Shown one piece after another: positions 59,089 through 64,000 of a DNA stretch of 64,000 nucleotides (position 1 is its first letter; each line of letters begins with the position of its first letter). The notes under the pieces are model-generated. The model saw nothing but the letters and a program-made list of their open reading frames with translations. It searched no databases and was not told the origin of the DNA. Both the position numbers and the translations under genes were made by a program. Source of the DNA: Polytrichum commune (Eukaryota > Streptophyta > Polytrichopsida > Polytrichales > Polytrichaceae); contig OX485809.1 in assembly GCA_950295325.1 (NCBI GenBank), forward strand, positions 36,585,081-36,649,080, in the 5' to 3' direction.

Positions 59089-59335
59089 CTACCTCTGACG
59101 AAACTCACTTCGTGACTTCCTACGTGCAATGATTTCCCCCCTTGGTATGGAGTTCTGGACTTCTTTTAACAACTGTCTGTACAGAATCTTGACTTTTTGA
59201 GTATACTTCCAGTCGGCTGCTGGGAGGATTTTGGAATCATATTCCACTGTAGTCAGATATTGTTGTAGGATTTGAGGGACATGAGCAGACAATAAGGTGG
59301 ATGAGGCTATTTCGGTTAGCTTCCTTAATCGGGCA
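59089..59335 (-). CDS. Candidate exon with a LYR-like motif
   Basis: Minus-strand open frame containing QKVKILYRQLLKEVQNSIPR, resembling the LYR motif of mitochondrial assembly and complex I accessory proteins (LYR with a downstream Arg/Phe). A possible acceptor (AAAATAG) lies near 59335 and a GTGAGT donor near 59102. The open frame runs to the left border of the Tigger element at 59365, so upstream exons, if any, would be beyond it. The amino-terminal part has no known motif. It may be a real exon of the same minus-strand gene as 58731-58913 or a chance frame. Confidence 0.3.
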
Positions 59336-59364
59336 CCTATTTTGGGTTCTTTATCGGCGGTATA

Positions 59365-60342
59365 CAATCAAGACTCTATAAGTGTTACCCCCTATAAGCA
59401 TTACAATTTCATATATGTTAAGAAAATCTAACTCTCCTACGAAAACACAATCGGTAAGATTAGTGAGTGTTATGTACGTGTTAAGTGTTATAACATGCTC
59501 TACTCCCTTCTTTGTTAATTATACCTCTATAAGTGTTCCTCAAGGTAATAATTTACGAGAGCATACATTTTAAACATGTAATCACATTTATCCCATATTC
59601 TTTGCGAACAATTCAAAATTGTTGGAGGCACACGGGTGTTCTTCTGATCTCTTTTGAGAGGGAGATAGAGGAAGCTAGGTGCTTGGTAGAGGTTGATGAA
59701 GTTGCTACTCTACTTCATCAACTGATGTTATTGTCATCTGACAGTGAGGTGGGTGACGTGATGAATGCTCATGAATACCTCAATTATGAGATGGAGTTTG
59801 ATTTAAACAACCCCTATGAACCTACCGATGAGGAGTTTTTGGATATGTATTCCTCAAAACATCAAGAAATTGATGTTGATGAAGTTATGCTTGATGTGGT
59901 AGAAGAAGCTGTAGGATGTAGTGTTGTTGAGCGTTCTCTAGACACTTTGAAGAAATACTTTGAACAAAGACCAAGTGATGCCCTATCACGCATCAGGATC
60001 ATTCAAGGACTCCAGAAGGAAGTTTCATCTCATCATTTGGAAGCTTCTCGTCATATTACTATAGACTCTTTCTTTCGGTTAGTTTAGTTGGAAGAATCTC
60101 GTCAAGTTACTATTATATAGATCATTTCGTTCAATTAGTTTAGTTGAATTATGTATTATCATTTGTACTTTCATTTTTTATTTTTATAAAATGTTATATT
60201 CCTCATTTTTAGAATTTTTAAGTTTTATTTCTATAAATATTATTAATCATCGGTATGGATTCTATAAGTGTTGCTTGTTATAATTCTATATATGTTATCT
60301 TTTTGTTACTCCCGACTTGTAACATTTATAGAGTCTTGACTG
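59365..60342 (+). mobile_element. Deleted Tigger/pogo-type DNA transposon
   Basis: 978 bp bounded by inverted ends: CAATCAAGACTCTATAAGTG on the left and the complement of CAGTCAAGACTCTATAAATG on the right. TA flanks both sides (59363-59364 and 60343-60344), the Tc1/mariner target duplication. Inside is an open frame for the end of the transposase. CAGT-type termini fit the pogo/Tigger branch. Most of the transposase gene is missing, so the copy cannot move itself. Confidence 0.85.
59590..60087 (+). pseudogene. Tigger/pogo transposase, C-terminal fragment
   Basis: The frame reads TIQNCWRHTGVL, the conserved 'NCWRHTG' region after the third catalytic Asp of pogo/Tigger (DDE_1) transposases. 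About 150 acidic and helical residues follow, ending in HITIDSFF, like the QxTLDSFF-type tail of Tigger proteins. The DNA-binding CENP-B-like domain and most of the DDE core are absent. It lies inside the element at 59365-60342. Confidence 0.7.
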
Positions 60343-60344
60343 TA

Positions 60345-61396
60345 GTCATTTTAATTGATGGGTGAGTGATACATGGTGGTTTTGTTGTCACCTTGATGAT
60401 ATTTGGGTTAGTCACTTTTGCAAAAGTCAAACTACATCTAACCATCCCCCGTAATGAGGAGTGCTATTCACGTGGCTATGACATGCTTGATTTTTGTGTC
60501 CAAGGTGGGCAAATTGGGAGGTGGCATGTGGCTGTGGGGTGCCGACCAACTTGTATTGTGGGTATTTTATAATGAAAATACAATTCGGCAACATTTTATT
60601 GTACATGTGACCACTTTAGAGACATGACATTGCCAATATTGGACTTGGTTTTCATTGGCAAATGACCCATGTAGAATTTGTTAATCGTGTTGTCCACTTA
60701 GTACTTACACAACATTGAACGATAAAAGAGACTTCCATATAAGTTCTCCATAGAGAATCACTCAGTTCTCCCCTATAACACCGTGACATTGGAAAGTAAA
60801 GAACCTTTGATTCCGGAGAAGACTACCTTCCTCAACTCCGATTTCAACGATTTCAAATTCTTTGGTCCTAATTCACAATCGCTAACATGCTCAAGCTTCT
60901 ATTGCTCAAATCCATTGTCTGGATGATTCCACAAAGCTGAAGGTGGCTACATTAGCCTCATCTACCTTATGTTAGTCGTCTTCTATGGTTTTCTAATCAC
61001 TCATACAAGCTTATGGATCATGGGCAATTGACATGCATCACCGAGAAATTGTGTTGTGTCACTAGAAAATCTACAAATCTACGACATTGATAGATTTGCA
61101 TATTTCTTCCATAGACATAAGATGATTGTTTAGAACTCATATGTTGGTAGTGCATGGCTTTCACCTACTTTGAAGCATGCAAAGTGATAGAAACATTCTC
61201 GAATTGAGTAAAGAAGTTGCAATTGATGATTAATAAATGCATGAAAACTCCAATCTGCATACATGAAGGTTGTGTTCACAAAGACCACTAGTTGTACATG
61301 ACATTATATTGTGAGAGAATCAATTACACCCCAATTTATGATGGTTTTTTTTTTTTCTCCTTCCTCTTTTACTAATTTTTTGATGTCATTTCTATG
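60345..61396. other. Intergenic DNA
   Basis: AT-rich with no recognised coding region. The ORF at 60366-60572 has no motif. Confidence 0.4.
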
Positions 61397-61551
61397 CATA
61401 ACATTACTCAATGATGTGGGCCCTCAAAATATAACAGTGGGATTCTAGGAGCTCAATTTGAATCTAAGTCTCCCCACACAACTTTTTGAACATCGGATTG
61501 TTATATTTCAAAGGCCCACAAAATGAGAGTTGAAGATTGAGTAATGTTATG
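61397..61551. repeat. Small foldback element
   Basis: Ends CATAACATTACTCAAT and its exact complement. Inner arms also pair (GTGGGCC..TCAAAATATAACA against TGTTATATTTCAAAGGCCCAC). About 155 bp. Confidence 0.75.
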
Positions 61552-62217
61552 TGTTAAGTATCTTGGGTAATACCTCCAACTTTTTGCTTTGCTTCACCTT
61601 TCAAACAACTTTGCAAGTTGTGAGAGAACTACTTCAGCCATACATAAAGTACTTTCTAAGTGATATGGTCTAAGGTTCCTTGCTGCTTTTTCTTTCTCGC
61701 ATTCAAGGTACCGTACTGGGCTCTCTACTCCAACCAAAACACATTATTTTGTCCACAAATATTTCCACATGTCATTCCTACATTGGCCAAGACCATTTGA
61801 ACCCCTCATGGCACCTATATTCCAGCAAGTCTAGTACAAGATGAAATAGAGCACGGTCTAGCCAGTAGCTGTGAATTAATGGCTCCATAGTTGTGTTGAA
61901 AAAAGGGTCAATGTCACAGTCACCTTTTCCTCTCTGCATTCTTGAATAAAAGAATTATTGATGCATCCACAAAAATTGCAAATGCTTAGTGGGCTGGAAG
62001 TATAATCTGGGGGTGATGGCAAGTATAAGAGTTAAATAAATTCAAATTTTTCTCTGATTTGAGAATGTACAAGCAGTAAAAGAATTTCAATGTACAATTT
62101 CAGTGTTCAATTTCAATGTATAACTTTACAAAATTCAAAAGCATATGGCACTGACTGGGTCGTTTTACAAGAGGCTATATACCTAGATACAAAATAAAAC
62201 TGCAGCTATCTTGGTTA
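61552..62217. other. Intergenic DNA and 3' UTR of the amidohydrolase
   Basis: The last part probably holds the 3' UTR of the minus-strand gene. Nothing else seen. Confidence 0.4.
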
Positions 62218-63843
62218 TTAGCTTGTGGCATGTTCCTTTTGATTGGCAGCAGCCACTTCAAGATAAGAAATCGCAATATTTGCATGCAAAGCAGCTCCAA
62301 TCGGTAGAACATCTTCATCTGGGAAAAATTCTGGTGAGTGAACCATTCCTGCGCTGGACCTCTTGGAAGGATAATCAACTCCAATCAACTGCATGGCTCC
62401 TGGAATTTTCCCCAAATAAAATGAAAAGTCCTCTGAAGCCATGTGGGGCGATTGTAGTAGTAACACATTCTCCTCTCCCAATGTCTCCACCCCCACTTTG
62501 CACATGTGCTCATAGGCATTTTTATCATTGACTACTGGTGGATACAACAGTCTATCTGGATTCAAAAGCACCTCAGCTGTGCACCTCAGCACTGCTGCTT
62601 GCTGCAATATGACCTGAAGATTTACCCATAGAGAATCAGATGTTGCTTGGTTTTGCAGCAAATATGGTAGTGATTGTAAGAGCAACTCCTAAAAACTAGG
62701 TAATGGATGCAAGGAACCCTGCTACAGCCCGTAGCTGGGCGACACATATACGATATCAACCATGTCACGAGGACCGCTTGCTACAATCTACATTCATCGT
62801 TCTAATGTCAATGAAGACACGACACATCAGTGAGATCTGAGATGGTGAGCAGTACGAACTAGGTGATGGATGTGACCAACCCTGCCACAGCCTGTAGTGG
62901 GCATTAAGTCTACTGAGCCACAGTAGCTATGAGGTAGGAATTGGGTGCATAATAAAGCTGGTGGCAAGGTCACTATCACATGATAGTGGGCGTAGTGGTT
63001 GGTCATGGTAGGTTCATCAATTACGGGTGATGATGCACCCCCTTATAACCAATCAAGAATAAACACGTCAACAAAATCATTTGGCCTAACCACTCCACTG
63101 ACAATGATTCACTCAATAAGCAACCTCCTAAATCTTAAGGGACCAAGACCACATGCTCATTCCACCCCCAACCTCCATAAGTTTCCCAAATCATGAATGC
63201 CCCAATGTATTGAGGGAGAGGCAACCCTCTAAACCCCTTCCAACCCTCAAGAATTGAGGTCAAATGACTTTAGAGGGTTGTCTCTCTCAATAATGCGTGG
63301 AGACAATGAAGACTTCTGATATGTGTGGACTTCATGTTTGAGATGGGCATGCGGCATTGGCCCAAAAACCTTTAAAAGCCAATTATTTCAGTGACCGCAG
63401 GAGTTGTTCTCAGTGTGTCAAGTATGAAGGTGTAATCCTCAAAGAGAGTGTATCTTGCAGGCTCTAACCACTAGCCAAGCAAAGTTCACCTCACATAACT
63501 AGAGAGCACAAATAAGAATTCATTGAGAAGAGATCAAAATAGCTACTTTGGTGTAACTTGGCTGAATCATGATTGTAATTGACACGAGTCAAACTTTTCT
63601 CCAAACCTTATGCACTACGGACAAGGAGGTAAGACATCTCACTTTTGCTATTATGAAGAAAAGGTTAACGTCCCATAATGCCAGATTCCTGGAAAACTTG
63701 TACAAGAAAGGTACCTCATCAATGCGCTGACTCATGCGTGAAATGGTTGCCTCAGTAAAAGCTCGTAAAGTTCCCAGAATGGTCACAGAGCTCGGTATCA
63801 CATTGTAACCACCCTCACCATTGATAGATGTCACGCTGATCAC
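62218..63843 (-). CDS. IAA-amino acid hydrolase ILR1-like, last two exons
   Basis: Peptidase M20D family; hydrolyses amide-linked auxin (or jasmonate) conjugates, usually in the ER. Two exons are visible: 63843-63715 (43 codons) and 62613-62218 (131 codons plus TAA), joined in phase. The first reads VISVTSINGEGGYNVIPSSV and then LGTLRAF, the dimerisation-domain start. The second has the CTAEVL stretch, NDKNAYEH, the metal-site ASEDFSFYLGKIPGAM block and HSPEFFPDEDVLPIGAALHA. The C-terminus ends EHATS and lacks a KDEL/HDEL-type signal. The catalytic Cys and first His/Glu ligands lie in exons beyond the right edge. The 1.1-kb intron (62614-63714) has no recognised element. Members ILR1/ILL/IAR3 cannot be separated from this part. 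Confidence 0.9.
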
Positions 63844-64000
63844 CTGTTACAAACCCCAAAATACAGATTTTAGCCCGGAGTTACCTCTCTTGTAGGGATA
63901 TGAACCATGTGCGATAAAGGGGTATTTTCAAGGGGTTATGTTTACAATGCACATTTTCATGGGATAACCCATGTATTTGATGAGAATTCTTGAAATATAC
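63844..64000 (-). other. Start of the next intron of the ILR1-like gene
   Basis: A CAG acceptor lies directly upstream of 63843 on the minus strand. The rest is intronic to the window end. Confidence 0.7.

Overview
This is nuclear DNA from a land plant. The evidence is spliced genes with GT-AG introns of about 75-1,150 bp, a plastid-targeted pyruvate dehydrogenase E1-alpha, a plant-type ABCC transporter, a DUF1664 coiled-coil protein and an ILR1-type auxin-conjugate hydrolase. The DNA is AT-rich with long gene-poor tracts full of short inverted-repeat elements. I think a non-flowering plant (bryophyte grade) is most likely, but the window alone does not prove it.

Layout. 1-143: last codons of an RF4/RF298-type RING E3 ligase that starts before the window. 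144-21060: a gene-free tract of about 20 kb with MITEs, duplicated blocks, a 162-bp tandem array split by a MITE, and a (GA)n tract ahead of the next gene. 21061-30792 (+): a complete 13-exon ABCC transporter, about 1,545 residues by my splicing. 32440-33050 (-): a decayed hAT transposase. 33113-33271 (-): tRNA-Ser(UGA) and tRNA-Thr(UGU) five bases apart. 33984-41083 (+): an unrecognised multi-exon gene, several of whose exons join in phase. 41462-45814 (-): a complete 7-exon RluA/TruC-type pseudouridine synthase, convergent with it. 48532-50960 (+): a DUF1664 protein, 4 exons. 54620-56258 (+): plastid PDH E1-alpha, 3 exons. 58731-59335 (-): weakly supported small coding candidates. 59365-60342: an internally deleted Tigger/pogo element with TA target duplication. 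62218-63843 (-): the last two exons of an ILR1-like amidohydrolase that continues past the right edge.

The genes show no common pathway and look like an ordinary plant gene neighbourhood. What stands out is the non-coding fraction. A foldback MITE occurs five times within 10 kb, always in introns of two neighbouring genes. A second MITE family sits in three consecutive ABCC introns in the same orientation. Two ABCC introns are built of repeats that copy an exon end, in one case with its splice donor. The two tRNA genes appear to form a dicistronic unit. I found no CRISPR array, bacterial operon or organellar insertion, and no single convincing new multi-gene system.
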